Both the position numbers and the translations under genes were made by a program. DNA of 64,000 nt from Platerodrilus igneus (taxonomy: Eukaryota > Arthropoda > Insecta > Coleoptera > Lycidae). The DNA lies in assembly GCA_036346225.1 (NCBI GenBank), contig JARFIW010000588.1, forward strand, positions 7,569,501-7,633,500, in the 5' to 3' direction. The notes beneath the pieces are model-generated. The model was given only the letters and a program-made list of their open reading frames with translations. It had not been told where the DNA came from and ran no database searches. Of the stretch, positions 45,424-57,344 are shown piece after piece (position 1 is the first letter of the stretch; every line of letters begins with the position of its first letter).

Positions 45424-47214
45424 TGTTACGTTTTTTTCGTGGCAGCCACGTTGGGCGCCAAATTTATGCTACGTAACACAAAGAAAGTCTAAGAAATGAC
45501 CCGGCTCAATCGGAGAGTAGGGGGGGGGGTTGTAGAAAGCAAACTGACCTATGATGTATGCGGCGGTAAGGAGTTAGTAACAGTACCTGCAATAAAAGAA
45601 ATTAGAATAGTAGACCTGCAATAAAAAAGATTAGTCCTGCAAACCTGAAATAAAGTAAAAGCATAGCAGCAATGCATAGTCTAAGTTATTCAGTACTTGG
45701 TAGAATGTAAAAACACTGTTTAGATAATCTATATAATATACCAACGATAAAAGCATTACAAAATTTTTATAACAAAGTGAGGTAATATTGGGGAGTAGCA
45801 GAAACGTTTCCTCACACACCAATTAAACATAAATCAGACAAAATATTAACAAAAGATAAATAGGTAAACACAATTAATATGAGTAGTCCAGTAGTATTGA
45901 TTTTTCTCTTTTTTTTTTTATTTAAAATAGCATGCAAGTCTATGGTAAAATGTCTCAGAACGCCAAAGGTATGGCAAAGCAACGGACAGGTATTTAAAGT
46001 AAAAACAAGTAGGAAATAGTTCAACTTACAAACAGTCCTTCAGCAACGCTTCCTCGCAATTGAATGTGGGATTCCCGATGTCCTGCACTAACGAAGCACT
46101 GCACCCTTGACTGTGAGGGTGTGGATGGAATTTCTCACACTTTACACTAATCACGCCTACGTATTTCACTGGTTTTAGCAGCAGACATTATCATGCTGAT
46201 GGAACTCTGTAGCATTGATAAATTTCTTGTTAATTCTATTTCCTGAGACAATAATTTCAAAATACTTTGTAACACAAATCAAAAAAAAAATGGTAATAAA
46301 AATTTAGAATCACGGGCTTTCAAGGCACGATGTATTGCATTAAACTAATAGGAACGTGAGGTGTTTTATTTGCTACCTATGGTAACAAAGAAAAATCTAA
46401 TGTTTTTGAATAACGAAATTTGCACAAACAGTTCCATTATAAAAAGATAAATCAACAAAAAAACACCATTAGTAAAGCACGTGCAAACACTAAGCAAGTC
46501 CGTCAAATGTTCTTCGTCCAACATTATACAAGAATTAAACACCTAAGAATATAATTGAATAGGTTATGATTACCAATTCAATCTCCGCGCCAACCACATA
46601 GACATTTAGAACGACCTCGTAAAAATGAAGATAGGTTCACAATAAAAAGAGCGATTTTGCAGATTTCACATTGGGTACCCCGAACGAGTAAATATTACTA
46701 ATACACAAAACCACTTTAAATACACATTATAAGCACTTTATAACAAATTATATACCGTTCTTTGTATTTTATCACAGTGTATTTAGTGAAAAACGAGCTT
46801 GGGTTCAACAAACAACATCGCATTTTTCCACACTCTTTTCAAAGCAAAAGCAAACAGTAAACAGTCTTCTCAACGTAAAACAATCTATAGAAACGAGGAA
46901 CAAACTACAACTCAAAACACAATCAGTAAAGCAACAAGGAAACAGCATCTTGAACGTAATATATCGGAACCAAACACAAAACTAACAACCGCTCATCTAT
47001 TCTAACCGCTTATCGACTATCATCTCTCGCTAATAACATAAGGAACATCTTTTATATGAATGCAGCAATCATATCCACTCATTAATTACAGCGGTTAGAC
47101 AAGAACGATCCAATTTACAATTCATTGCAATTTATTTATTAATGAAAATCAATCTTCAAACTAATCTACTTTAATTAATAAAATGTTAAGCTATTAAAAA
47201 AAATGCCCGTTACA
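45424..47214 (-). mobile_element. element X2
   Basis: TGTTACG...CCGTTACA, flanked by TAGT at 45420-45423 and 47215-47218. Collinear with X1 over its length, about 85-90 percent identical in good stretches (for example gacccggctcaatcggagag, cagcagacattatcatgctg). On the minus strand the perfect TGGCGCCCAACGTGG lies at 45460-45446. It inserted about 50 bases upstream of the Y-B gag ATG. No ORF. Confidence 0.85.
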
Positions 47215-47218
47215 TAGT

Positions 47219-48194
47219 AATTCACACGACAACAAACGGTACAGTTAACTTCAATTCGGTACGATAAGTTTATTCAAAGGCAAAATCTTCCTTTTAAAAA
47301 AGGCATCTATAGGTTACAGCTGTTCAAAAATACCAAGGAAACACATTTAAAACTGTAAGAAGGCAAGATAGTGTTTAATGAAAGAAATACATCACGGTTA
47401 AGTTAGAATAACGCTTTAAAAGACACTAAAAACTCAGTTAATTAGAAAATCTATATTTCGACATGCAATTTTGTTGTATATAGGTAATTGTGAATTATAC
47501 TTAATGATTTCGGTTACAAAATGACACTCAAAATTATAGAAAGATACATTATGTGTTATTTAAATGGTAGCTTTAAAAATTAATCCAAAAACAAGTTGAT
47601 TGAGATAAGTTAAAAAAAAATTCATAAATAAAGTGATTATTTTAACTGCACTTTATAGCATTTTTTAAAAAAAAATTGTTCTTTCTGATAATGGGTAGAA
47701 AATAATTTATTTACTTATATTTAGAAATACTTACATTCAAAATGATATGCTGTAAACATGTATGTGAGGTTATATTATCCTGTAAACACCGCTAATGGAA
47801 AACACTTTAATTGCATTTCAAAAAAACAAACTATACAACCATTTAACACAATTCAAGTTAAAAAGGTATACCACATTTAAAATTGGAAGAAAATTAAATT
47901 AACAAAACATTTTAAAGACAAAAACTATGTATTTCAATAGCCCCAAAATGGCGATGTACATTTAGTTACTATAACAACTGTCTTGACATCTTAGGAATTT
48001 GGTGAGTTGCAATAGTACCAACATAAACTTCAAGGTCAATAGATATTGAAAAATTGAGATAATTTATTTTTTTAAGTAAAAAAGCTATAGGTAACTATAG
48101 TTAATACATTAAATAATCATAAAAGAAATATTACAACCTAAAAAACCTCGTTGAGGCGGCAAATTCTTACGCTTAAACGTGCTTCTTACATAAC
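47219..48194 (-). other. leader of Y-B
   Basis: AT-rich, non-coding, between the LTR and gag, patchily similar to 33147-34549 in Y-A. Confidence 0.45.
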
Positions 48195-48889
48195 CGTCGA
48201 CGCGGTATATGCGACACGACGGCAGTTGGTACGCTAATCTATAATACAGAAATTAGCGCGCTCATCTGTCAATGACGTCACACAATATACAAATTATTAC
48301 ACGTAATGACGAAATATACCAATTTCATAAAAGGTGTTATAAACAAAATCCCACACACGGGGTACTCACATGAATAGGTCCAGCTTCCTACAGAATCCCT
48401 TCCGTCAGGGTTGCTCGTGGCCCCTTTCCAAATTATTTAAAGATGGTGGCTGCGACCTCCATCATGATTGCTCCGGCTAGCTACTACAGGGCTCCCTTCC
48501 GGAGTGTTTAAAGATGGTGCTCCGGCGTGGACTGCGGTTCGGCCAGGTTGCTTCCAAATTTATCTTCTTTCTATGTAGGGATAACGATAAGGAACGGGTT
48601 GAGGACGACAATCAAACTAAAGGCAAGGGAATCTACATAAAAAAAAGATAAAGATACGGCACGATACGATACCCAACCACTCTTCTCGATGTTGCAAGGC
48701 AAAAGGCCCCGTTTCCTAAGCGTCTTCCGGAAACTTCCCCACTTTTCTTCCCCCACACGCGTCGGCGCGAAGTTCGTCCAACGCACTTCTGACGTGACGG
48801 AAATACACGTGCCACAAGTCTTTCAAATTTAAGGCGCGAAATTCCCGCACATCAAAACTAAACAAAAAGTCTAGTGCCGATTTTCGGCA
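48195..48889 (-). repeat. LTR Y, diverged copy in Y-B
   Basis: The end near 48195-48260 (cataaccgtcgacgcggtat, cgacggcagttggtacgc) aligns with 34550-34605 of LTR Y (ataaccccggcgtcatatt, ctacagttggcagcac). Interior parts share ggaacggg/gggaacga and tacgata runs and gacggaaat. The minus-strand start is TGCCGAAAATCGGCA, itself a palindrome. Divergence is far greater than between the two Y-A LTRs, so this is an older or different subfamily. Confidence 0.45.
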
Positions 48890-49215
48890 CGTAGCATACT
48901 TTCTATTATGCTGTCATAATTCAACATTTCTATTGCGTATTCCTTTCCGAATTTTGTTGTGTCCATTGATTGTTTTAATCGGTAATAATTATTTTTGATT
49001 GTTTGAAATTCTTGTCTTAGTTCCGTTAAGTCGAATTTCTGTGCAAAGGTTCAATAGTCTATGGTATTCTGCATACTGCCTAATTTTATTGGTAGTATAC
49101 CGGGGTTATTTTTTATGTCCTCAATTATTATTTCGGTGTCCGTTCTACCTGGGTGGAAGTGGACGGTAAGGGTGATGATTACCCATCTAAAAGTACAGGG
49201 TGTTTTAAATTTTTC
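48890..49215 (-). pseudogene. errantivirus env, N-terminal (surface) part
   Basis: Minus-strand reading with a hydrophobic VIITLTVHF start (possible signal peptide) and then EIIIEDIKNNPGILPIKLG, FDLTELRQEFQTIKNNYY and YDSIIESML before Y-B begins. These fit the short surface subunit that precedes the cleavage site in errantivirus env. One in-frame stop near 49045. Confidence 0.55.
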
Positions 49216-49919
49216 AAGTGAATATATTTCGTTATCTTGCCGTTGTCTACTACGGCTATGTTTTTGTCCGATATTCTTTTAATCTTAAAAGGGCCTAAAT
49301 TTCTAGGTGCCGTTTTGTAGCGTTTTCTTTGGAAATTTTTTTCGTACACGGTTTGTCCTATTGAAAATTTATTTGCGTCGGTATTTTTATTACGGGTTGT
49401 GGCAATTCGTTCCTTGTCGTTATCTAATTTCTCCTTTACTTTGTCGTAAGTTATTTTTAGTTTTTCTTTATGATCTTGGCGTATTGCTGATAAACTTCTT
49501 TGTTATAATGAATGTTATAAGGGATGCGTGAATCTGAATGTCCTAAAGTTAATTCTAATGGTGTAAAATTGGTTGATGAATGAATTGTGTTGTTATAGGC
49601 GATTAATGCGTATGACATTAAATTAGTTGTGTTCTTTCTTGTATGTTATTCTTAATAATCTGATTTGTTCTAGTAGGGTTGAATGTAGCCTCTCGATTAG
49701 TCCGTTGGATTCAGGGTGGTTTTCAGTTATAAAATGAATTTTTATTTTGTGTAGTTCCAAAGTGTTTTGTATTGTTTCATTTTTAAATTCGCTGCCGTTA
49801 TCTAACGTTATTGTTTCGGGTGTTCCATAAAATGTAAAGTACTGTAAAAATCCTTGGGTTACGTTAATATTATTTTTATAGGTGATTGGTATTGCTTGCC
49901 ATTTCGAATGGACGTGCAC
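49216..49919 (-). pseudogene. errantivirus integrase, core to C-terminus
   Basis: Starts in the core at HSKWQAIPI, next to the LINE junction, then FYGTPETITLDNGSEFKN with the second catalytic aspartate (LDNGSEF), and ENHPESNGLIERLHSTLLEQ with the catalytic glutamate in the usual H-P-x-[SA]-N-G-x-x-E-R spacing. After a frameshift it continues with YALIAYNNTIHSSTNFTP and the C-terminal part. The N-terminal zinc motif and first aspartate are lost to the LINE cluster insertion. Confidence 0.85.
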
Positions 49920-52900
49920 CTTGCCGAAGTTCTAAATTACTAGAACAGGTGAAATGGCTTGCGTGTTCTAATGAGCTAAAGAGCCAAATTACAGGTCCAA
50001 CCAAAGTAGTAGGGTCGTTAGTGAGGAACCAGACTAAGACAGGTCCCCGAAAGAGAGCAGCGGCTCTTTCGGTACTTAGATTGGCAGAGACTACAGGGGT
50101 CGGTATGGCAGTCTAAGACACACTACCGCGATGTGGAAGGCAACGGGAAACCACCACATTATCTCCCAAGTACACAGCGTACTTAAATTGTAACAAACAT
50201 GATGGCATTCTCTGGGGTAAAAGATTCCGGAGTTAAAATAGTCCCCCATTCGGATCTCCGGGAGGGACTACTTCGGAGGATGCGATCGGAAAGTTAAAAT
50301 AAGAGTCGGGAACATTCTGCGAGTCGGAGCGTGGAATGTTAGAAGTATGAAGCAAGTAGGTAAGCTAGAGAACCTAAAATCGAAATGAATAGGTTATCAC
50401 TAGACATAGTAGGGATCAGCGAAGTTCGGTGGCCAGAGGCGGGGATTTTGGAGTGGAGACTTCAGGGTAATTCATACAGGAGCAGAGGACGGAAATTTGG
50501 GTGTGGGGATAGTTATACGGAAAAGATAGGATACTGTGTAGAAAATTACTTACAAAAGAACGAAAGAGTACTCATGGTTAGATTAGAATCTAAACCGATA
50601 AACACAGTAATAATACAAGTGTACATGCCCACCTCTAGCTACAGTGACGAAGAGGTAGAAGCCATCTACAAAGATATCGAAGACATATTAAGATACGTAA
50701 AAGGACATGAAAATTTAATAATTACGGGGGATTTTAATGCTGTGGTAGGTGAGGGTAGGGAAGGAGCGGTAGTAGGTTTATTTGGTTTAGGCACGAGAAA
50801 CGACAGGGGAAATAGTCTGGTAGAATTTTGCGACAAGAACAATTTAATCATCACAAACACATTATTTCAACATCATGCTAGAAGACGATATACGTGGAAG
50901 ATGCCAGGAGATATAGGACAATATCAAATAGATTACATTCTTGTTAGACAACGGTTTAGGAATCAAGTAAAAGACTGTAGAAGCTACCCAGAAGCAGATA
51001 TAGACACTGACCACAACATCGTAATTATGAAGGCCGCACTTAAATTTAAAAATCTGAAAAAAAGGAACGGAAAAAGGCGCTTGGACTTAGAGAAACTAAA
51101 AGATAAAGATATTCAAGTAAGATTCGAAAAAAAGTCAAATGAATTGCTGAATGATATCGGGAAAATATCTGAAACTAAGGAAGTAGAAACAGAATGGAAT
51201 AACATTAAATCCAGCCTAGACATGGCGGCCAGAGATATCTTGAGGTATACACAAAAAGAAAATAAGAAACCATGGATAACAAAGGATATCGTGAATTTAA
51301 TAGAAGAAAGACGAAAATACAAAAATAAATCAGACGAAACAGGAAAACAGAAATACAAAGCCATAAAATGGGAAATTATTCGAAAATGCAGGAAAGCTAA
51401 AGAACAATGGATTGATGAAAAGTGCAAAGAAGTACAAACTAAGGTGGAAATAGGAAAGATAGACGAAGTATACAAATTAATTAGAATGAATTTTAGGGAT
51501 ATAAAACCGTATAGCAAAAATATAAGGGACGCACAAGGAAACGTCATTATAGAAAAAGTAGAGAAAGTGAGTAGATGGCAAGAATATATAGGGAATTTAT
51601 ATGCAGGAGAGGAACTAACTGCATTTGAACAGGAATCAGACATTGAAAATGATGACTTGCGATATCCTATACTTAGAGATGAGTTTGAATTAGCATTAAA
51701 GAGTCTGAAAAATGGTAAGGCGCCGGGTACAGATAAGGTGCAAGCAGAAACTCTAAAAGCCGCTGGACAAGCAGTAACAGAACGTCTCTTCCAACTTGTA
51801 TGAGACAGGCGCGATACCCAAAGATTTCAAACGTAGCATCATAGTAACTATACCAAAAAAGAAAGGCGCGGATAGATGTGAAAATTTTCGAACAATAAGT
51901 TTGACAGCACACGTGTCAAAAATATTAACTAGAATTGTGCAAAGACGAATGGAAAAACGAGCGGAAGAAATACTAGGAGAAGACCAATTTGGGTTTAGGC
52001 GAAACAGGGGAACACGGGAGGCTATTTTAGCTCTGAGAGTGATAATGGAGAAAACAATAGAAGAAGGGGAAAGCATGTATATAGGGTTTGTTGATCTGGA
52101 AAAAGCATTCGACAATGTAAATTGGAAAAAAATGTTTGAAATACTCAAAAAGAAAAAATGAGGTATAGGGACAGACGAATAGTACATAGCTTATACAAAG
52201 AGCAAACAGCAGTAATAGAATTAGAGCAGGAACGTAGAGAAGTAAACATTAGGAAAGGGGTGAGACAGGGATGTGCCCTATCCCCATTGATTTTAACTTG
52301 TACATAGAAGAGGCAATGAATACTGTCAAATGCAGGAAGACATTTGGAATTACTATGCAGGGACAAAAAATTGATATGCTTAGATTTGCAGATGATATAG
52401 CGGTATTAGCGTCTAGCAAGGAAGAGTTAGAAGCTGCTCTTAATGAAATGGAAACGGTTCTAACAGAGAGATACGGTATGAAAATTAACAAAACTAAAAC
52501 TAAAGTTCTAGTATGCAAAGGTGGGGAAAATAAATCAAAAACAAGAATACAAGTATTTAACACGAACTTACAAGAGGTGAAGGATTTCTGCTACCTAGGA
52601 AGCCAAATAACGCAAGATGGGAAAAGCACAAAAGATATAAAACAAAGATTAGCACAAGGTCGTGCTACATTTAACAAGAAAAAGCAACTACTGTGCTCAA
52701 AGACCACAAACATAGAAACAAGGAAAAGATTGCTCAAAACATATGTGTGGAGCACAGCACTGTACGGCTGCGAAGCCTGGACAGTAGGAGAAGCGGACAA
52801 GAAAAAGGTAGAAGCCTTTGAAATGTGGTGTTACAGGCGTATGATGAAGATATCATGGACAGACAAAGTTAAGAACGAAGAGGTACTAAAAATGGTAGGG

Positions 52901-53215
52901 GAAGAAAGAAATATGTGGAAAACGGTAAAAATAGGAGAGATAGGATGATAGGCCACATACTACGGCATGAGGGAATAGTGCGGAATATTTTAGAAGCAGA
53001 GATAGGAAAAAAGAGAAGAAGAGGCAGACCTAGATTAGACTACTGCACACAGATAGTAAAAGATGTAGGCTGTAGATGTTTCAGGGAGATGTGTAGGCTA
53101 GCCCAGAATAGAAATCAATGGAGGTACGCATTCAACCAATCCCAAGATGGATAAACTAATGACGAAAAGATAACTGTGCTTAAACATGATGATTATTATA
53201 AATATCTACAAGAAT
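49920..53215 (+). mobile_element. RTE-like LINE, longest copy
   Basis: Contains a 5' region with an accaccgcgatgtgg-like stretch (50127 onward) and aaggcaacgggaaaccacc, an APE-endonuclease/RT ORF and the 3' end gatggataaactaatgac. It inserted into the integrase gene of errantivirus A at about 49920 in opposite orientation. The relatives at 12478, 12855, 16625 and 54336 all include 3' regions, as is normal for LINE truncation. Some copies end AATGATGATGAAG, the short ATG-rich 3' tail typical of RTE elements. Confidence 0.85.
50310..53154 (+). pseudogene. RTE-like LINE endonuclease-reverse transcriptase
   Basis: The endonuclease starts RVGAWNVRSM near 50315, then DIVGISEVRW, IITGDFNAVVG (catalytic D and N), NDRGNSLVEFC, RRYTWKMPG, QIDYILV and DTDHNIV (catalytic D-H). 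RT follows: LKSLKNGKAPGTDKVQAE; IPKKKGADRCENFRTISL; DQFGFRRNRGTREAIL; GFVDLEKAFDNVNW; VRQGCALSP; RFADDIAVLAS with catalytic FADD at 52385-52396; FCYLGSQIT; YGCEAWTV; and the C-terminal GHILRHEG...RRGRPR block. Proteins of this type are often mis-annotated in insects as craniofacial development protein 2-like. Frameshifts near 50372, 51795, 52160, 52290 and 52930 break it. It encodes the whole enzymatic core but is inactive as written. Confidence 0.9.
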
Positions 53216-54335
53216 TGGTTGGGCAATATTCTCGAATAATGTTAAGTGTGTGAAAGGATTTACTGGAAAAACATTATTTCGGCAAATGTCTAAGTGTTGG
53301 GGGATCTTGGTAGCCACAGGTTGCTTAATCTCCTTCACTGAATCTCGGTAAAATAGGGTATACAATTAGAAAACAATAGAAAGGGAACGAGCTGAATACA
53401 CATACTCCCTGAAAAGAAGAAAAGAAAAAAATGAAGAAAATCACCAAAAACGCAAAATCAAAGTAGCTGCTTATATAACCCTACATAAAAATAACTGAGT
53501 TGCAAACGAATCCGTGACTTTCAGTAAACAATGGATTCCATTACTAAAAGAAATAATAAAAGAAATAACAAATGAAAATCAAATGCCCACAATATCTAGG
53601 TAGCATTGCAAGTTTTTCCTGGGTTTTCCTTGCAATATTAACATGAAATACAGCCTACATACATGATTTCTATTTATACATAAAATAACTAATTACATAA
53701 AAATAAGCATATTAACAATCCTTGTAAAACAGCATTGGTATCTGACAAGTATAAATCCACAATAAGGTTACCTCAAAACCATATACAATCTTTGTTGAAC
53801 AGTATTGGTATCTGACAAGTGTAAACCCGCCATAGGGTCGCCTCAGAACCATGTTAAAATCTACCAAAGAGGTAACTTAAATCATAATGAATTTTCCCCC
53901 TCAAAATAAATATAAAAAAACGACTACTTAAGCCTTTCAATAATGCAATCGCACACTTCTTTAATTACCATCCTCTCGATTGTATAAATAGTAACATGTT
54001 AAAAAATGTTTTCCAATTCCAAGTTATTGAATTTATATAAAATTCACCAATAAAAATTAATCAGCTGATTTCACGTTAAGCGTATTGGCTACCTAAAGAA
54101 AGCCGATCCCAGGTCGCAACACAAATTGAAGGCAATCATTCTGTTAAACTTTAAAAATTTTTGCTTAGTATACTGAAACTAAATATTTCAAACATCAATA
54201 AATCAAAGTCACCTTCAATTTATGTCATAAATGTCAAACTTGAAGTTTTTTATTATTATTTTGACAACGATCCTAGGTCATAGATCGAAACTTAAATAAA
54301 GTTGATTTGAAAAACTATGAGTGGTTTAATTCCCA
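53216..54335. other. unassigned, with a 70-bp tandem duplication
   Basis: 53220-53400 resembles 54470-54650 (taagtgttggg, cttggcagccaca, aaaacaatagaaag), so the same sequence accompanies two LINE 3' ends. A unit containing gtattggtatctgacaagt-taaa is repeated at 53716-53785 and 53786-53855. No gene. Confidence 0.5.
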
Positions 54336-55111
54336 AAGAAGATTAACCTGAATACACATGCTGTGTGAGAATTTCAGGGAACTATGTAGGCTAGCTCAGA
54401 ATATAAATAAGTGCAGGTACGTGTCCAACCAGTTTTGAGACGGAAAACCTAATGGCTGCGAAATACCTGCAACTAATGTTGACTGTGCGAAAAGATAAAT
54501 TGGAAATATATTAAATCGCCAAATGGTTAAGTGTTGGGAGAACTTGGCAGCCACAGACTGCTTACCTCCCTTCACAACTATTGAAGTTCGGAGAAATAGG
54601 GCATATAACTGTAAAACAATAGAAAGTGATCGAACTGCATCTAACAAGAAAGAACATCACCTATGAGACAAGACAACAAACAGAATAAGAAGAAAATTGT
54701 TGAAAGCATATGTGTGGAGCACAGCACAGTATGCCTATGAAATACGGGAAGTCTGAAACGCAGACAGAAAAACGGTAGCAGCCTTTTGAAATGATGTGCT
54801 TCAGATGTATCAGGACGATAGCATGGACAGACAAAGATAATAACAAATAAGTTACAGAAATAGTAGGGGAACAAGGATATCTGGGGAAAAAGAGAAATAG
54901 CAGGGCGGAATACGTTCTAAGGCATTTTTGGGGAATAGTATGTGATATATTACAAGCAGAGATAGGAAAAAAGAGGTAGATGTAGACCTAGATCAGACAG
55001 TTATAGATGCAAACTGTGCATATTTCAAGGAAATCTGTAGGTTAGTTCAGAATAGGGAACAATGATGGTACGCGTCTAACCAGTTCTAGGACTGAAGACC
55101 TAATGATGATG
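54336..55111 (+). mobile_element. two RTE-like LINE 3' fragments
   Basis: 54340-54450 (atttcagggaactatgtagg, ctagctcagaat, caaccagtttt) and 54690-55111 (catatgtgtggagcacagca, gacagacaaagataat, aggcatttttggggaatagt, ctaatgatgatgaag) correspond to the 3' part of the longer copy. The second ends at 55111, exactly where errantivirus RNase H reading begins on the other strand, marking the right edge of the LINE cluster. Confidence 0.7.
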
Positions 55112-55124
55112 AAGCTGTATTCTA

Positions 55125-56600
55125 CATAGAGCGTCTGCGTCATTATTATAAATTCCTTTCTTGTATATGATCTCGTAGTCATATTCTTTTAGTCGGATTC
55201 TCCATCGTTGTAATTTTGAATTAGGTTCCTTAAGTTTACATAGCCATACTAATGGTCTATGATCGGTTTATATATAGAATTTTCGTCGTATAAGTATGGT
55301 CTAAAATACTTTGTTGCCCAAATTATGGCTAACTATTCTTTCTCTATGGTGCTGTATTTCTGTTCGGTTTCGTTTAATGTTCTGGATGCCTAGCTGATGG
55401 GTTTATCATTGCCTACTGTTCCTTGGCTTAATACTGCGCCTAATGCTACATTTGATGCGTCTGTTGTTAATATGAATGGTTTCGAAAAATCGGGGTATTC
55501 TAATACGGGGTGATTTGTTAATATACTTTTGATTTTATCTACGGCTTTAATGAATTCTGGGGTATGTTCAATTTTGTTTCCTTCTTTAAACAATTTGTCA
55601 GGGGCTTGGTTATTTGAGCATAACCTTTAATAAATTTGCGGTAATAACCACTGAGTTCTAAAAATCCTTTTATCTCCTTGTTTGTTTTTGGTATGGGGTA
55701 ATTTAATACGGCATTTGTTTTATCGGGGTTCGGCATGACTTCTTGGGGTGTTATTATATGTCCTAAAGATGCTATTTCTTTCTGTAAAAATTCGCTCTTA
55801 TCTAACTGTACTTTAAATTTTGCTTTTCTTAATCTTTCGAACACTTCTCTTAATTTTTCTATATGCTCTACTAACGATGTTGAATAAACTATGATATCAT
55901 CTAGGTACACAAGACATTTTTCGTTGTGTATCTCACGTAGTATATTATCCATAATTCGTTGAAAAGTTGCGGGTGCGTTCTTTAATCCAAATGGCATTCT
56001 TTTATATTCGTAATGTCCTCTAGGTGTGCTAAAAGCTGTTTTAGGTGTATCCTTTTCTTCTATTTCTACTTGATGGTATCCTGAGGCTAGGTCTAATGTC
56101 GAAAAATATTGGCACTTGCCTAATTTATCTAAAATTTCGGTTATATTTGGTAGTGGGTATTTATCGTCTACCGTTTTTTCATTTAATTTTCTATAATCTA
56201 TTACCATTCTATATTTTCGTTTTCCTGATGCGTCCAATTTTTTTGGTACTATTAATACGGGGCTGCTTCATGGTGAGCTAGAGTGTTGTATGATATCTTG
56301 ATCTAACAAGTCGGCTACTTGTCTGTTGGCTTCTTCCTAACTTGCCTGAGGTAGTCGGTATGCTTTTGTGAATATAGGTTTGTTATCTGTTTGTTCGATG
56401 TTATGCTTGACTGTATTTGTAAATGTTAGGGGTATTCCTTCGCAATCGAATATGTCGCGGTATTCGAAACATAAATTTTTGATTGCTTTTTGTTCCTTTT
56501 GATCGATATCGGTGTTAAAGCGAATGTTACTTAAATTTTCTCTTAACATTTCTTCGTTTTCTACGGGGTTGTAATTGTCGTTTAAATTTTCGTCTATTTC
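55125..56600 (-). pseudogene. errantivirus RT and RNase H
   Basis: The RT frame 56237-55539 shows [44 protein letters not shown] (first aspartate), [12 protein letters not shown] and [13 protein letters not shown] with catalytic YLDD at 55896-55907, then [10 protein letters not shown] and [13 protein letters not shown]. RNase H continues after a frameshift near 55590: FILTTDASNVALGAVLSQG, then a TLNETEQKYSTIEKE segment with one in-frame stop, and LAIIWATKYFRPYL. Upstream 56603-56337 is the RT N-part with PLTFTNTVKHNIEQTDNKPI. Copies template RNA into DNA; broken by stops. Confidence 0.92.
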
Positions 56601-56615
56601 CATCTCGTTAAAATT

Positions 56616-57330
56616 TTATTCTTCTACGTTAATTGGGTTGATTAATGATAGTTCTACGGGGTAGTCATTTGAATTTAAAATCGTCGTTGTGGCGTCATTA
56701 TCTTTTATTTGTACTAATGCGGTTGGGGTCTTTACTCCTTGTTGAAAAGTTATATGATTTATTATTCCTAATTTGTTATTTGAAATTACGGGGATTTTTA
56801 TCTTTCTCTCTGTTCGGGGCTCTATTGTGTATTTTTCTTCAACTTGGGTATTTTGAAATTTAATGGGAATTTGTCCATATTTCGTTCTTAGTAAACGGTT
56901 CTTTATGACGATGTTGGCTCCCAATTTTCTTAGAAGGTCCATTCCTAATAGTCCGTCATATTTGTCATTGAATTCGAATATGCAAAATTTGTGTTTCATC
57001 TTTACGTTAAATGTTTTGGGTAAGGGTATGTTAGCTACGAATTGGTGTAGGGTTGTTTGATGAGCTGTTTTAATTTTAAACTGTTTTTTCTACATAGTCT
57101 AAATAGTGTTTCTTTACGGTTCTGGGGCTAATTAATGTATTTGAGGATCCGGTATCGATTAATAGTTTGAATTCGGCATGGGGTATTTATATATAGGGTA
57201 GTACTAGGTGATTCATATTATTTAAGTTTATTAAGTTTGGTCGTTTATAAATCGGTCTCTCTGAAAATTTGAGCACGCATTTTCTTCGTCGTCCTCTTCA
57301 TATGTTTCGTATGATTCTTCGCGTTCATAA
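56616..57330 (-). pseudogene. errantivirus protease
   Basis: FKLLIDTGSSNTLIS, near 57180-57140 on the minus strand, carries the DTG active site. After frameshifts at about 57090 and 57000 the frame 56999-56616 gives FEFNDKYDGLLGMDLLRKLG, the I-[IL]-G-x-[DN]-[FL]-L flap-end motif. The region then runs to the RT N-part. Gag and the 5' LTR are absent; sequence changes to a BEL fragment at about 57345. Confidence 0.8.
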
Positions 57331-57344
57331 TTGTTAAAATGCCT

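Larger units (their letters stand above)
44256..48889 (-). mobile_element. Y-family element Y-B: LTR, leader, gag, then truncated
   Basis: On the minus strand: LTR (48889-48195), leader (48194-47219), X2 insertion (47214-45424), gag (45373-44256), ending abruptly within the first zinc knuckle where env of errantivirus A resumes. No right-hand LTR or clean target duplication: only CTA/GCTA-type microhomology is seen at the junctions. This looks like an incomplete insertion or later deletion. Confidence 0.55.
35623..57330 (-). mobile_element. errantivirus A (Ty3/gypsy with env), nested and 5'-truncated
   Basis: Minus-strand element in the order protease (57330-56616), RT/RNase H (56600-55125), integrase (49919-49216), env N-terminal part (49215-48890), env fusion-peptide part (44255-43464), env membrane-anchor part (36870-36234), 3' LTR (36182-35623). 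It is interrupted by an RTE LINE cluster at 49920-55111, by Y-B at 44256-48889 and by BEL-1 at 36875-43458. The 5' LTR and gag are missing beyond 57330. Protein motifs resemble the 17.6/297/ZAM branch of insect errantiviruses. The layers allow relative dating: errantivirus first, then the others. Confidence 0.75.

Noticed and set aside
51113..51643. 176-codon minus-strand ORF
   Set aside because: Antisense shadow of the AT-rich LINE linker between endonuclease and RT.
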